NCBI GenBank assembly: GCA_040386975.1 | Contig: JAZKEO010000007.1 | Span: forward strand, 203,907-267,906 | Direction of reading: 5' to 3' | Source: M2408 sp040386975 | GTDB lineage: Bacteria > Bacteroidota > Bacteroidia > Flavobacteriales_D > Crocinitomicaceae | Length of the DNA: 64,000 nt | Shown: positions 51,032 to 59,286 of the stretch, piece after piece | Layout: the number at the start of each line of letters is the position of its first letter | Numbering within the stretch: the first letter of the stretch is position 1 | Position numbers and translations under genes: made by a program | The notes under the pieces: model-generated | What the model saw: the letters and a program-made list of their open reading frames with translations, nothing else | Database searches by the model: none | What the model was told of the DNA's origin: nothing

Positions 51032-51766
51032 CTAATTAGTAATTGAGCCAAATACTTTTACCAAAATATCGGAAACTCGTGCCAATGGGTCTTTACGAAT
51101 TTTGTCTTCCTCGATTTCGACTAATTTAAAAAGTCCTGAAATAGCTCTTTCAGTCACATATTTATCTAAGTCTGGATTGATTTTTTCTCCTCCAGTAATT
51201 GTCATTGCTCCGTTGTATTTATTGATAATCGGATTCCAATATTCGGTCAACTTCACTTTTGAAATGGCGTTTTTCACGATTGGAGAAAAAGCGGTTGTTA
51301 ATTGTGTTGAAGTATTGCTTTTCAAAAAACTAGTTGCAGCACCGTTTCCACCGTTTAAGATTGCGAAACCATCTTGTACGCTCATTCCCTTAATTGCGTC
51401 CATAAAAATCGGCAATGCTTCTTTACTTGCTTCTTCGGCTGCACGATTAAGAGTAGTTTCAAATTTCTCAACTTGACTTGTAAAACCCCATTCCAATGCT
51501 TTTTGTCTTACTTTTATAGCATCTTCCGGAAAAGGTAATTTGATTAAATCATTTTTCAAGAAACCATCTGTAACAGAAGATAGATTAACAGAATTTTTAA
51601 TCCCAACCATCAAAGCTTCTTTCAGACCTGAAATCACTTCATCGTTTGTTAAACTTGGTTTTGCAGGAGTAACAACTCCAGTTGAAACAGCATTTAAGAT
51701 GTCGCAAGAACTTGAAACCAAAAGTGTTGAACTAAATATAGAAAGTGTAAGAAAAATTCGTTTCAT
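51032..51766 (-). CDS. DUF4197 lipoprotein-like protein
   Basis: A 244-residue exported protein starting at the ATG at 51766 (MKRIFLTLSIFSSTLLVSSS). The cysteine in LVSSSCDIL is a probable lipidation site at about residue 21. The rest is helical and matches DUF4197: SLTNDEVISGLKEALMVGIK, LKNDLIKLPFPEDAIKVRQK, FETTLNRAAEEASKEALPIF and the aspartate-rich C-terminus KDPLARVSDILVKVFGS. A frame running upstream to 52066 contains no family residues and overlaps the cinA start, so it is not used. Function unknown. Confidence 0.88.
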   Translation of the reverse strand: MKRIFLTLSIFSSTLLVSSSCDILNAVSTGVVTPAKPSLTNDEVISGLKEALMVGIKNSVNLSSVTDGFLKNDLIKLPFPEDAIKVRQKALEWGFTSQVEKFETTLNRAAEEASKEALPIFMDAIKGMSVQDGFAILNGGNGAATSFLKSNTSTQLTTAFSPIVKNAISKVKLTEYWNPIINKYNGAMTITGGEKINPDLDKYVTERAISGLFKLVEIEEDKIRKDPLARVSDILVKVFGSITN

Positions 51767-51781
51767 TATTGTTATTTTTGT

Positions 51782-51789
51782 CAAAGATA
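51782..51789 (-). promoter_or_regulatory. -7 promoter box of the DUF4197 gene
   Basis: TATCTTTG on the minus strand, 15 bases before the ATG at 51766; it supports that start. Confidence 0.65.
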
Positions 51790-51866
51790 TAAAGATTTGT
51801 AAATAAAAAAAAGCAAATCGATTTAGTCGAAAAAAATAATTTTCTATGATGCTGAAAGCATTAAAT

Positions 51867-51893
51867 ATTGTAGCGACGGATTTTAATCCGTCG
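51867..51893. repeat. ATTGTAG-type palindrome, second copy
   Basis: After ATTGTAG, CGACGGATT (51874-51882) and AATCCGTCG (51885-51893) form a perfect 9-bp hairpin with a 2-base loop. The opening and the GATT...AATC centre match the repeat at 16857-16890, while the outer stem differs. Confidence 0.7.
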
Positions 51894-51935
51894 TGAAAAG
51901 GAAAGAAAAAATCTGTTTTTGGCGTGTGTTTTTGG

Positions 51936-51956
51936 TTGTTGAGCTTGTCGAAACAA
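51936..51956. repeat. GAGCYTGTCGA-core element upstream of cinA
   Basis: The core GAGCTTGTCGA (51941-51951) has five-base arms TTGTT and AACAA. Further out the pairing is broken. It lies in the 248-base divergent gap between the DUF4197 gene and cinA, near the ATTGTAG palindrome. Confidence 0.65.
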
Positions 51957-52014
51957 AAACCATGACAAAAACCTAATTTAAAGAATGAAACGAATATTTT
52001 AAAATTTACAAAAT

Positions 52015-53256
52015 ATGAACGCAGAAATAATTTCAATCGGAGATGAGCTGTTAATTGGGCAAACAATCAATACAAATGCTTCGTGGATTGGCTCGGAATT
52101 AGCTTTGATAAATATTAAAGTAAAAAACTGTCAAACTATTTCCGATCAACGTAAAGCGATAATGGATGCTTTCGATTTGGCTTTTGAAAGAAGTGACTTA
52201 ATTATTGTTACAGGTGGTTTAGGTCCAACGAAAGATGATATTACCAAACATGTTTTGTGTGAATATTTTAATACAGAATTGGAAGTTAATCAAGAAGTGT
52301 TAAAAAGAATTGAAGATTATTTCTACCGTCGAGATAGGAAGATGTTAGAAGTAAACGCTCTGCAAGCTTCTTTGCCTAAAGCTTGCGAAATGATTCCTAA
52401 TTTACAAGGAACAGCTTCAGGAATGTGGTTTGAAAAAGCGGGAAAAGTATTAATTAGTTTGCCAGGTGTTCCTTACGAAATGAAAGGAATGATGAAAGCT
52501 GTTTTACTTGATAAAATTGGAAAGTTTTTTCATGTAAAAGCTTTATTTCACAGAACAATTTTAACGACTGGAATTGGAGAATCATTTTTAGCTGAAAAAG
52601 CAAAAGATTGGGAAAATGATATGCTTTCAAAAGGGTTTTCTTTGGCCTATTTGCCTTCTCCAGGTTTGGTTAAATTGCGCATCACATCTCCAAATGGAGA
52701 AAAAGATAAGGCTTTGATTGATTCTTATTTTAAGGAACTGAAAGAAATCATTCCTGAAAACGTTTTTGGTTATGAAAATGACACCTTGGCTGGAGTTATT
52801 GGAGAAAAGTTGAAAAAAAGCAAAAAAACACTTTCTTCGGTTGAAAGTTGTACGGGAGGAGGAATCGCAAATGAAATTGTCAGTATTTCGGGTGCTTCGG
52901 AATATTACCAAGGTTCAATTGTGGCTTATAGTTATGATTTGAAATGCGACTTGGTGGATGTGAAGATGGAAACCTTGACAAAATTTGGAGCGGTAAGTGA
53001 AGAAACGGCCAAAGAAATGGCACTTGGTGGCTTAAATAAAATGAAAACTGATTTTTGTATTGCGACAACAGGAATCGCTGGTCCAGATGGAGGAACTGCT
53101 GAAAAACCAGTTGGAACAGTTTGGATTTCGATTGCGTCAAAAGAAAAAATCGTTGCAAAATGTTATAATTTTGGAGATAATCGTGAAAGAAACATGAAAA
53201 TGACTATATTTGCAGCTCTAAATTTGCTCAGGAATTCTTTTTTAGACGAAAAATAA
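52015..53256 (+). CDS. cinA: CinA family protein (nicotinamide-nucleotide amidase / competence-damage-inducible)
   Basis: A 413-residue CinA. The N-terminal MoCF-like domain (about 1-170) has EIISIGDELLIGQTINTNAS and DLIIVTGGLGPTKDDITKH; the C-terminal amidase domain (about 255-410) has LSSVESCTGGGIANEIVSIS, YYQGSIVAYSYDLKC and FCIATTGIAGPDGGTAEKPV. It hydrolyses nicotinamide mononucleotide to the acid in NAD recycling; cinA is often competence-regulated. All family motifs are present and length is normal. It is about 35 kb from dprA. Confidence 0.94.
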   Translation: MNAEIISIGDELLIGQTINTNASWIGSELALINIKVKNCQTISDQRKAIMDAFDLAFERSDLIIVTGGLGPTKDDITKHVLCEYFNTELEVNQEVLKRIEDYFYRRDRKMLEVNALQASLPKACEMIPNLQGTASGMWFEKAGKVLISLPGVPYEMKGMMKAVLLDKIGKFFHVKALFHRTILTTGIGESFLAEKAKDWENDMLSKGFSLAYLPSPGLVKLRITSPNGEKDKALIDSYFKELKEIIPENVFGYENDTLAGVIGEKLKKSKKTLSSVESCTGGGIANEIVSISGASEYYQGSIVAYSYDLKCDLVDVKMETLTKFGAVSEETAKEMALGGLNKMKTDFCIATTGIAGPDGGTAEKPVGTVWISIASKEKIVAKCYNFGDNRERNMKMTIFAALNLLRNSFLDEK

Positions 53257-53351
53257 TTTTTTTCAACAAAAAAATCAAAAATATTTGGTAGGTTCAGATA
53301 TTTTTACTTCCTTTGCACCCGCTTTAAGAATAAGTATTTAAATATATAGCA

Positions 53352-53588
53352 ATGTCACGAGTTTGTCAAATAACAGGAAAGTCTGTAATGGTTGGGAATA
53401 ATGTTTCTCACTCTAATAGAAAAACGAAAAGAAAGTTTTTCCCAAATTTAATTACAAAGAAGTTTTTTATTCCAGAGGATAAAACATATATCACTTTGAA
53501 GATTTCAACTTCTGCGTTAAGAACAATTAATAAAAACGGAATTTCTGCTTGTTTGAAAGAAGCTCGTTTAAAAGGATTTTTAAAGTAA
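53352..53588 (+). CDS. rpmB: 50S ribosomal protein L28
   Basis: A 78-residue L28: MSRVCQITGKSVMVGNNVSH, SNRKTKRKFFPNLITKKFFI, and STSALRTINKNGISACLKEA. There is no zinc-binding cysteine pair, so it is the cysteine-minus type. It begins the Bacteroidota order rpmB-rpmG-DUF4295-ftsY. Confidence 0.97.
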   Translation: MSRVCQITGKSVMVGNNVSHSNRKTKRKFFPNLITKKFFIPEDKTYITLKISTSALRTINKNGISACLKEARLKGFLK

Positions 53589-53613
53589 AAAAGTGTCATA
53601 AGTTATTTGCTAA

Positions 53614-53648
53614 AACTCATAACTCATAACTCATAACTCATAACTCAT
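53614..53648 (+). repeat. Five tandem AACTCAT units between rpmB and rpmG
   Basis: AACTCAT is repeated five times without a break. Unlike the other members of this family, it is a simple direct array, inside an operon, and ends eight bases before the rpmG ATG. Confidence 0.8.
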
Positions 53649-53654
53649 TTAGAG

Positions 53655-53843
53655 ATGGCAAAAAAAGCAAAAGGTAATAGAATTCAGGTAATTTTAGAAT
53701 GTACTGAGCACAAAGAGTCTGGTCAACCAGGAACTTCTCGTTACATCACAATGAAAAACAGAAAAAACACACCTGAGAGAATGGAGATTAAAAAATTTAA
53801 TCCAATTCTTAAAAGAATGACTGTTCACAAAGAAATTAAGTAA
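53655..53843 (+). CDS. rpmG: 50S ribosomal protein L33
   Basis: A 62-residue L33: MAKKAKGNRIQVILECTEHK, then ESGQPGTSRYITMKNRKNTP and ERMEIKKFNPILKRMTVHKE. The paired cysteines of zinc-type L33 are missing, so this is the C-minus form. It follows rpmB after a short array of AACTCAT repeats and precedes the DUF4295 gene by 27 bases. Confidence 0.97.
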   Translation: MAKKAKGNRIQVILECTEHKESGQPGTSRYITMKNRKNTPERMEIKKFNPILKRMTVHKEIK

Positions 53844-53870
53844 TTTAAGGACAACTTAAAATAGCATAAG

Positions 53871-54023
53871 ATGGCAAAGAAAGTAGTAGCTTCCTTACAA
53901 AAAGGAGGAGGAAAAGAGCATACGAAAGTAATTAAAATGATCAAGAACGATAAAGGTACTTTTAACTTTAAGACAGAAATCGTTCATAATGATAAAGTTA
54001 AAGAATGGTTTGATAAAAACTAA
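53871..54023 (+). CDS. DUF4295 small basic protein
   Basis: A 50-residue protein, MAKKVVASLQKGGGKEHTKV followed by IKMIKNDKGTFNFKTEIVHN and a short tail ending WFDKN. It is basic, and it lies in the position typical of DUF4295 in Bacteroidota, between rpmG and ftsY. Because of its size it is easily missed by gene finders. The position in a ribosomal operon suggests a ribosome-linked role, but no function is known to me. Confidence 0.92.
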   Translation: MAKKVVASLQKGGGKEHTKVIKMIKNDKGTFNFKTEIVHNDKVKEWFDKN

Positions 54024-54046
54024 TCTTAATTATTTTTTATATATTT

Positions 54047-54083
54047 AACCCCGTTCCTTAAGTTTGGAATAGGGTTTTTTTAT
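54047..54083 (+). terminator. Probable terminator after the DUF4295 gene
   Basis: AACCCCGTTCC (54047-54057) pairs with GGAATAGGGTT (54066-54076) over nine of eleven positions and is followed by a T-run. It would separate ribosomal genes from ftsY. The AACTCAT-rich sequence at 54158-54210 follows. Confidence 0.65.
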
Positions 54084-54157
54084 TTAAACGGATTCCTAAA
54101 AATTGCTTTTTCTTTGTTGAATTTCAATTTTTTGAAATCCTATAATGATTTTTTCAA

Positions 54158-54210
54158 ACTCATAACTCAACATTCATAACTCATAACTATTTACTACTAA
54201 CTCATAACTA
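54158..54210. repeat. AACTCAT-type repeat region upstream of ftsY
   Basis: Several AACTCATAAC, ACATTCATAAC and ACTAACTCATAAC units lie in the 196-base gap before ftsY and end about ten bases before its ATG. No promoter box is clear in the gap. Confidence 0.6.
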
Positions 54211-54219
54211 AATAAAAAG

Positions 54220-55164
54220 ATGGCATTTTTTGGTTTATTTTCAAAAGAAAAAAAAGAAAGTTTAAACAAAGGACTTGAGAAAACAAAAGAGAGTTTTTTA
54301 TCTAAATTGACGCGAACAATTGTTGGTAAGTCAAAAGTCGATGCTGATGTTTTAGATGAGTTGGAAGAAGTGTTGATTACCTCTGATGTTGGAGTTGAAA
54401 CTACTTTAAAAATCATTCAGAGAATTGAAGAACGTGTTGCTCGCGATAAAGTTCTCGGTACGAGTGAATTGAATTCGGTTTTGAAAGAAGAAATTGTTGC
54501 TTTGTTGCCAGAAAATGATTTGTCCTACAATGGAAGTCAGGGATTTAAAGCGAAACCACACGTAATTATGGTTGTTGGTGTGAATGGAGTTGGTAAAACA
54601 ACTACGATTGGTAAATTAGCGCATCAATTCAAATCTCAAGGTTTAAATGTAGTTTTAGGTGCTGCTGATACTTTTCGGGCTGCTGCAGTTCAACAATTGA
54701 TTATTTGGTCAGAAAGAGTAGGGGTTCCAATTGTTCAGCAAGGAATGGGTGCAGATCCAGCTTCTGTTGCTTTTGATACGCTTCAATCTGCTAAGTCCCA
54801 AAATGCGGATGTTGTAATCATTGATACGGCAGGAAGATTGCATAATAAAGTAAATTTAATGAACGAGTTGTCAAAAATTCGTCGTGTAATGGAAAAAGTA
54901 ATTCCTGATGCACCACACGAAGTTTTGTTGGTTCTTGACGGTTCAACGGGGCAAAATGCTTACGAACAAGCAAAACAATTCTCTATTGCTACACAAATTA
55001 CTGCTTTGGCTATCACAAAATTAGATGGAACAGCAAAAGGTGGTGTTGTGATTGGAATTTCTGACCAAATGCAGATTCCTGTTAAGTATATCGGTGTTGG
55101 TGAAGGTATGAATGATTTGCAAGTTTTTGATAAAGAGGAATTTGTAGATTCGCTTTTTAATTAA
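54220..55164 (+). CDS. ftsY: Signal recognition particle receptor FtsY
   Basis: A 314-residue FtsY, the membrane-side SRP receptor GTPase. An N-domain of about 1-95 (LSKLTRTIVGKSKVDADVLD) precedes the G-domain with G1 VGVNGVGKTTTIGKLAHQFK, DTFRAAAVQQL, the G3 VVIIDTAGRLHNKVNLMNEL, TKLDGTAKGGVV and the C-terminal IGVGEGMNDLQVFDKEEFV. The acidic N-terminal A-domain is nearly absent, as in many Bacteroidota. Likely expressed with or just after the L28-L33 genes. Confidence 0.96.
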   Translation: MAFFGLFSKEKKESLNKGLEKTKESFLSKLTRTIVGKSKVDADVLDELEEVLITSDVGVETTLKIIQRIEERVARDKVLGTSELNSVLKEEIVALLPENDLSYNGSQGFKAKPHVIMVVGVNGVGKTTTIGKLAHQFKSQGLNVVLGAADTFRAAAVQQLIIWSERVGVPIVQQGMGADPASVAFDTLQSAKSQNADVVIIDTAGRLHNKVNLMNELSKIRRVMEKVIPDAPHEVLLVLDGSTGQNAYEQAKQFSIATQITALAITKLDGTAKGGVVIGISDQMQIPVKYIGVGEGMNDLQVFDKEEFVDSLFN

Positions 55165-55192
55165 CTTTTCAACAGTATTTCTTTTATTTTTT

Positions 55193-55231
55193 TAACTTGT
55201 TGATATTTTAATTAAGAAAAATTAACAAGTT
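55193..55231 (+). terminator. Possible terminator after ftsY
   Basis: AACTTGTT (55194-55201) pairs with AACAAGTT (55224-55231), and T-rich sequence follows. The loop is long, so the call is weak. Confidence 0.4.
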
Positions 55232-55278
55232 GTCATTTTTTTGTTTTAAATTTACGGCAAACTTTAAAACTATAAAAA

Positions 55279-58200
55279 ATGAAAAAAGTAAATCTACTTT
55301 TAATTTTTACAGCCTTTATTAACCAACTTGTTTTTTCGCAAGTGGGACAGATAGGGAAAAATGTACAAAATATTGAAGGTGTAGCCGAAAAATGTGGAGC
55401 GAATAAACGCCATGAGCATTTGATGCAGACTGATCCACAATATGTTCAGAGAAGAAATCAAATTGAGTTAGAGACGGAAAGTTTTACTCGTAATCCACTG
55501 ATGGTTAAGACAACATACACTATTCCAGTTGTTGTTCATGTAATTCATACGGGACAAGCGGTTGGTACAGGCGTAAACATTTCTGATGCACAAATTCAAA
55601 GTGCAATTGCCAATTTAAATGCGGCTTATTCAAATACAAATACTGCATTTACAACTTATACAGGTTCTAATACTAATATTCAATTTTGTTTGGCACAACG
55701 TGATGCGAGTGGAAATCCTTCAACAGGTATCGTTCGTGTGAATGGTTCAGGTGTTACTCAATACTCTACAAAAGGAGTTTGTGACGCTGGTGGAGGTACT
55801 GGAACTGATAATGAAGTTGCTGTAAAAGCTTTAAGTAAATGGGATAACACAAAATATTACAATATTTGGGTTGTAAGCGAAATTAACGATAATGGTGGTG
55901 GTTCAGGGACTCAAGGATATGCCTATTTTCCTGGAGCTGGTTCAAGTGTTGATGGGTCTATAATGTTGTATAATTCATTTGGTTATGATCCAGATGGTTC
56001 GTTAGGTTACAATCTTAAAAGTTATACAAATAGAAATGTAACTGCTGTTCACGAAGTAGGGCACGCATTAAATTTATATCATACCTTTCAAGGAGATGGA
56101 ACAGGTTCATCTTGTCCTACCGATGCGGTTTGTGGAACTTCTGGTGACTGTGTTTCTGATACACCAGCTCACAAAAGAAGTACAAGTGATTGTACTACAG
56201 GAACAAATACATGTACTGGAACTTCACGAGAGTTATTTATTCATAATTTCATGGATTATTCTTCCGATGTTTGTCAAACACAATTCACTGCAGGCCAAGT
56301 TACAAGAATGCAAGCTGTAATGGCAGGCTCAAGGTCAAGTTTGAACGCTTCTGATGGATGTAATCCTGTTTATACGAGAGATGCAGGAGTAAATGCAATA
56401 ATTACACCAAACGTAGGAACATGTGGTACAACATTCACTCCTGAAGTGACTGTTAAAAACTTTGGTTCAGGTACTTTGACTTCATTTACAGTTACTTGTA
56501 ATATAGATGGAGGTACTAATGAAACTTATAATTGGACTGGTTCACTTACTTCTGGTGCGACCGTTAATATTACTATGCCATCTATGACAACTACAGCTGG
56601 TTCTCATACTTTTAACTCATCAACTTCAGTTCCAAATGGATTGGCTGACCAATATACTACTAATGATACAAAATCGTACTCATTTACTGTAATTGGTACA
56701 CCTCCGACATCAGCTTCCTGTAGTCCGACGACTACAGAATCAGGAAATTACCAAACTGGTATCAACCGAGTGCAGTTCAACACCATCGATCATGCGCATG
56801 CAGACGGAAATAATGATGGTTTACAAGATTTTTCTTGTCAATATAATACCACAGTATCTACAAATACAGCTTATACATTGACTGTAACGCTTGATGTGAG
56901 TAGTGAATATTGTCTTGCTTGGATTGATTATAACGATAATGGAATTTTTGAATCAAGTGAGAAGGTTTTAGATAATAATGGAGGTGGTGAAGCAGCAACT
57001 TCTCATAGTGTTAGTGTAACAATACCTCAGTATCCAGAAGTAACAGGTAAACTAATTCGAATGAGGATAATGACGGATTATAACCCAATGACAGCAGATG
57101 GTTGTACGGATACACAATATGGTGAGATTGAAGATTACAGTATTTTTATTACCACACCAACATGTGTTCCATTAACAGTTACAACTCAACCAACAGGTGG
57201 AAGTATGTGTGAAGGAGGTAGTATTGCTTTTACAGGTGCAGCCACTGGTACTTTTCCAAAAACATATCAATGGCAGGTAGATGATGGTTCTGGTTTTGTA
57301 AATGTTACAAATACAGGAGTCTACAGTAATGCAACAACAGGAACATTGAATTTGACAAGTGCTACTTCCGCTTACTATGATTATGATTATCGTTTAAATA
57401 TTACTAATGGTTGCGGAACAGTATCAAGTAATTCAGTTACTTTGTACACGTTAACTTCACCAACTGCATCTTGTTCTCCAGTAACTACAAATACTGGTTC
57501 CTTTGGTACTGGTATTGCGCGTATGCAGTTTAATACCATTGATAAATCCCATAACGACGGAATCAATGATGGAACTAGGAATTTCACTTGCTCCAATTCA
57601 ACAACTGTAAGTGCTGGTTCAACTTATGCATTTACACTTACAGGAGTGGGAGGAAATCCTGAGTTTGCACGTATTTACATTGATTACAATGATGATGGTG
57701 TTTATCAGGTAGGAGAAATGGTTTACAATCAGAACACCTCTAGGGCAACTTCCCATAACGGGAATATAACCATCCCAAGTTCAAATGTTACAACAGGAAA
57801 ACTTATCCGTATGAGGGTAATGACTGATTACAATCCGATTACAGGAGGGTGTCAGGCGGCACTTACTCACGGGGAAGTTGAAGATTATGGAATTTTTATT
57901 CCTTGTATAATACCAACAATCTCTAACCCAGTTTCAGATTCTCGTTGTGGAACAGGAACATTAGATATAGGTGCTACGCCAAGTGCAGGTACCATTAATT
58001 GGTATGACGCAAGTTCAGCTGGAAATTTAGTTGGATCAGGTTCTACATGGACAACACCAAGTATTTCTTCAACTACAACTTATTATGCTGAAGCAGTTTC
58101 AGTAACATGCGTAAGTGCAAGTAGAACGGCTGTTGCTGCTACAGTTAATAATTGTTCAACAAACTTGAATGGAGCTTCTTGTAATGTAACATTGACAAAT

Positions 58201-59286
58201 CTAAGCGATGCTTTATATTCAACAGCGGTTTCTGGAGCAACAAATTACCGTTATTTAGTTGAGCATGCTAGTACAGGTTTTTCATCAACATCAACTCGTA
58301 ATGTTGCTGATAATCTATTTAGAATGTCATGGGTTTCAGGAATTAAATATGGTTCAACTTATACTGTAAAAGTTGCTTCTTATGTAGACGGAAATTGGGG
58401 AGCTTATAGCTCTGCTTGTAATGTTACAACACCAGCAACAAAAATGCAAACAGCATCTTGTGGTCTGACAGTAGTAAATACCTCTGATGCCCTATATTCT
58501 TATGAAGTGGCTGGAGCTACAGATTATCGTTATTTAGTTGTAAATTCGGCAGCAGGTTTTTCAAAGGTTTCAACGCGTGGATCTGCAAATAATTTATTTA
58601 GATTAAGTTGGGTTTCAGGAATTCAGTCGGCAACAACTTATACGGTAAGTGTAGCTGCTTACGTTGGTGGTTCTTGGCAGGCTTATGGACCAACTTGTAC
58701 TGTAACTGTACCTGTTCCGACAACAAAATTGGCGACTGCTTCATGTAATATAGCGGTTCCAACATTGTCAACTGCTTTGTATAGTGATGCAGTATCGGGT
58801 GCAACGAATTTTAGATATTTGGTAACAAATACTGGAGCTGGGTTTTCTAAAGTTTCAATAAGAAATGCAGCTGATAATTTATTTAGATTATCATGGGTTT
58901 CAGGAATTCAGTTAAATACGACTTATGATGTTAAAGTTGCGGCTTATGTAAATGGAGTTTGGGGTAATTATGGAACACTTTGTACAGTTACAACACCTGC
59001 TTCAATTTCTAAGAAGCCTCATGGAGAAATCAATAACAATGAATTAGGATTTGATTTTTCATTTGAAACATATCCAAATCCAAATAATGGAGATTTTACA
59101 ATTTCTTCAAGTTTTGAAGGAACATTTAATATTGTTAATGAATTGGGTCAAGTGATTCAAAAAGTTGAAATTACAAAAGAAAACAATTTTGAAACGAAAG
59201 TTGAGGGATTGGATAATGGAGTTTATTTCGTTACTGGAACAATCAACGGGGAAGTGATCACCAAAAGAGTGATGGTTCTAGAATAA
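55279..59286 (+). CDS. Secreted M43-type zinc metalloprotease with GEVED, repeat and T9SS domains
   Basis: A 1335-residue protein with a signal peptide (about 1-21). The catalytic domain (about 75-355) is a metzincin of the pappalysin family: HEVGHALNLYH (His258, Glu259, His262, His268) and a Met-turn in FMDYSSD (Met325). Then come a CARDB-like domain (about 368-470), two GEVED domains (NRVQFNTIDHAHADGNNDG, ARMQFNTIDKSHNDGINDG) separated by an Ig-like module, three FN3-like repeats of 93-95 residues and a type A T9SS sorting domain (YPNPNNGDFTI). It is a T9SS-exported extracellular protease, probably for polymer or protein breakdown; substrate unknown. Confidence 0.92.
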   Translation: MKKVNLLLIFTAFINQLVFSQVGQIGKNVQNIEGVAEKCGANKRHEHLMQTDPQYVQRRNQIELETESFTRNPLMVKTTYTIPVVVHVIHTGQAVGTGVNISDAQIQSAIANLNAAYSNTNTAFTTYTGSNTNIQFCLAQRDASGNPSTGIVRVNGSGVTQYSTKGVCDAGGGTGTDNEVAVKALSKWDNTKYYNIWVVSEINDNGGGSGTQGYAYFPGAGSSVDGSIMLYNSFGYDPDGSLGYNLKSYTNRNVTAVHEVGHALNLYHTFQGDGTGSSCPTDAVCGTSGDCVSDTPAHKRSTSDCTTGTNTCTGTSRELFIHNFMDYSSDVCQTQFTAGQVTRMQAVMAGSRSSLNASDGCNPVYTRDAGVNAIITPNVGTCGTTFTPEVTVKNFGSGTLTSFTVTCNIDGGTNETYNWTGSLTSGATVNITMPSMTTTAGSHTFNSSTSVPNGLADQYTTNDTKSYSFTVIGTPPTSASCSPTTTESGNYQTGINRVQFNTIDHAHADGNNDGLQDFSCQYNTTVSTNTAYTLTVTLDVSSEYCLAWIDYNDNGIFESSEKVLDNNGGGEAATSHSVSVTIPQYPEVTGKLIRMRIMTDYNPMTADGCTDTQYGEIEDYSIFITTPTCVPLTVTTQPTGGSMCEGGSIAFTGAATGTFPKTYQWQVDDGSGFVNVTNTGVYSNATTGTLNLTSATSAYYDYDYRLNITNGCGTVSSNSVTLYTLTSPTASCSPVTTNTGSFGTGIARMQFNTIDKSHNDGINDGTRNFTCSNSTTVSAGSTYAFTLTGVGGNPEFARIYIDYNDDGVYQVGEMVYNQNTSRATSHNGNITIPSSNVTTGKLIRMRVMTDYNPITGGCQAALTHGEVEDYGIFIPCIIPTISNPVSDSRCGTGTLDIGATPSAGTINWYDASSAGNLVGSGSTWTTPSISSTTTYYAEAVSVTCVSASRTAVAATVNNCSTNLNGASCNVTLTNLSDALYSTAVSGATNYRYLVEHASTGFSSTSTRNVADNLFRMSWVSGIKYGSTYTVKVASYVDGNWGAYSSACNVTTPATKMQTASCGLTVVNTSDALYSYEVAGATDYRYLVVNSAAGFSKVSTRGSANNLFRLSWVSGIQSATTYTVSVAAYVGGSWQAYGPTCTVTVPVPTTKLATASCNIAVPTLSTALYSDAVSGATNFRYLVTNTGAGFSKVSIRNAADNLFRLSWVSGIQLNTTYDVKVAAYVNGVWGNYGTLCTVTTPASISKKPHGEINNNELGFDFSFETYPNPNNGDFTISSSFEGTFNIVNELGQVIQKVEITKENNFETKVEGLDNGVYFVTGTINGEVITKRVMVLE
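58174..59000 (+). repeat. Three tandem 93-95-codon repeats in the M43 protease gene
   Basis: Units start at 58174, 58453 and 58738, each opening with A-S-C and containing SGATxxRYLV and NLFRxSWVSGI. They are clearly related but diverged at base level, so they are older than the 219-bp repeats at 31 kb. Confidence 0.8.

Noticed and set aside
51767..52066. N-terminal extension of the DUF4197 gene
   Set aside because: The added residues are not family-like, they cross the -7 box and repeats, and overlap the cinA start; the signal peptide begins at 51766.
53614..53648. CRISPR array
   Set aside because: The units are 7 bp with no spacers; no cas genes are in the window.
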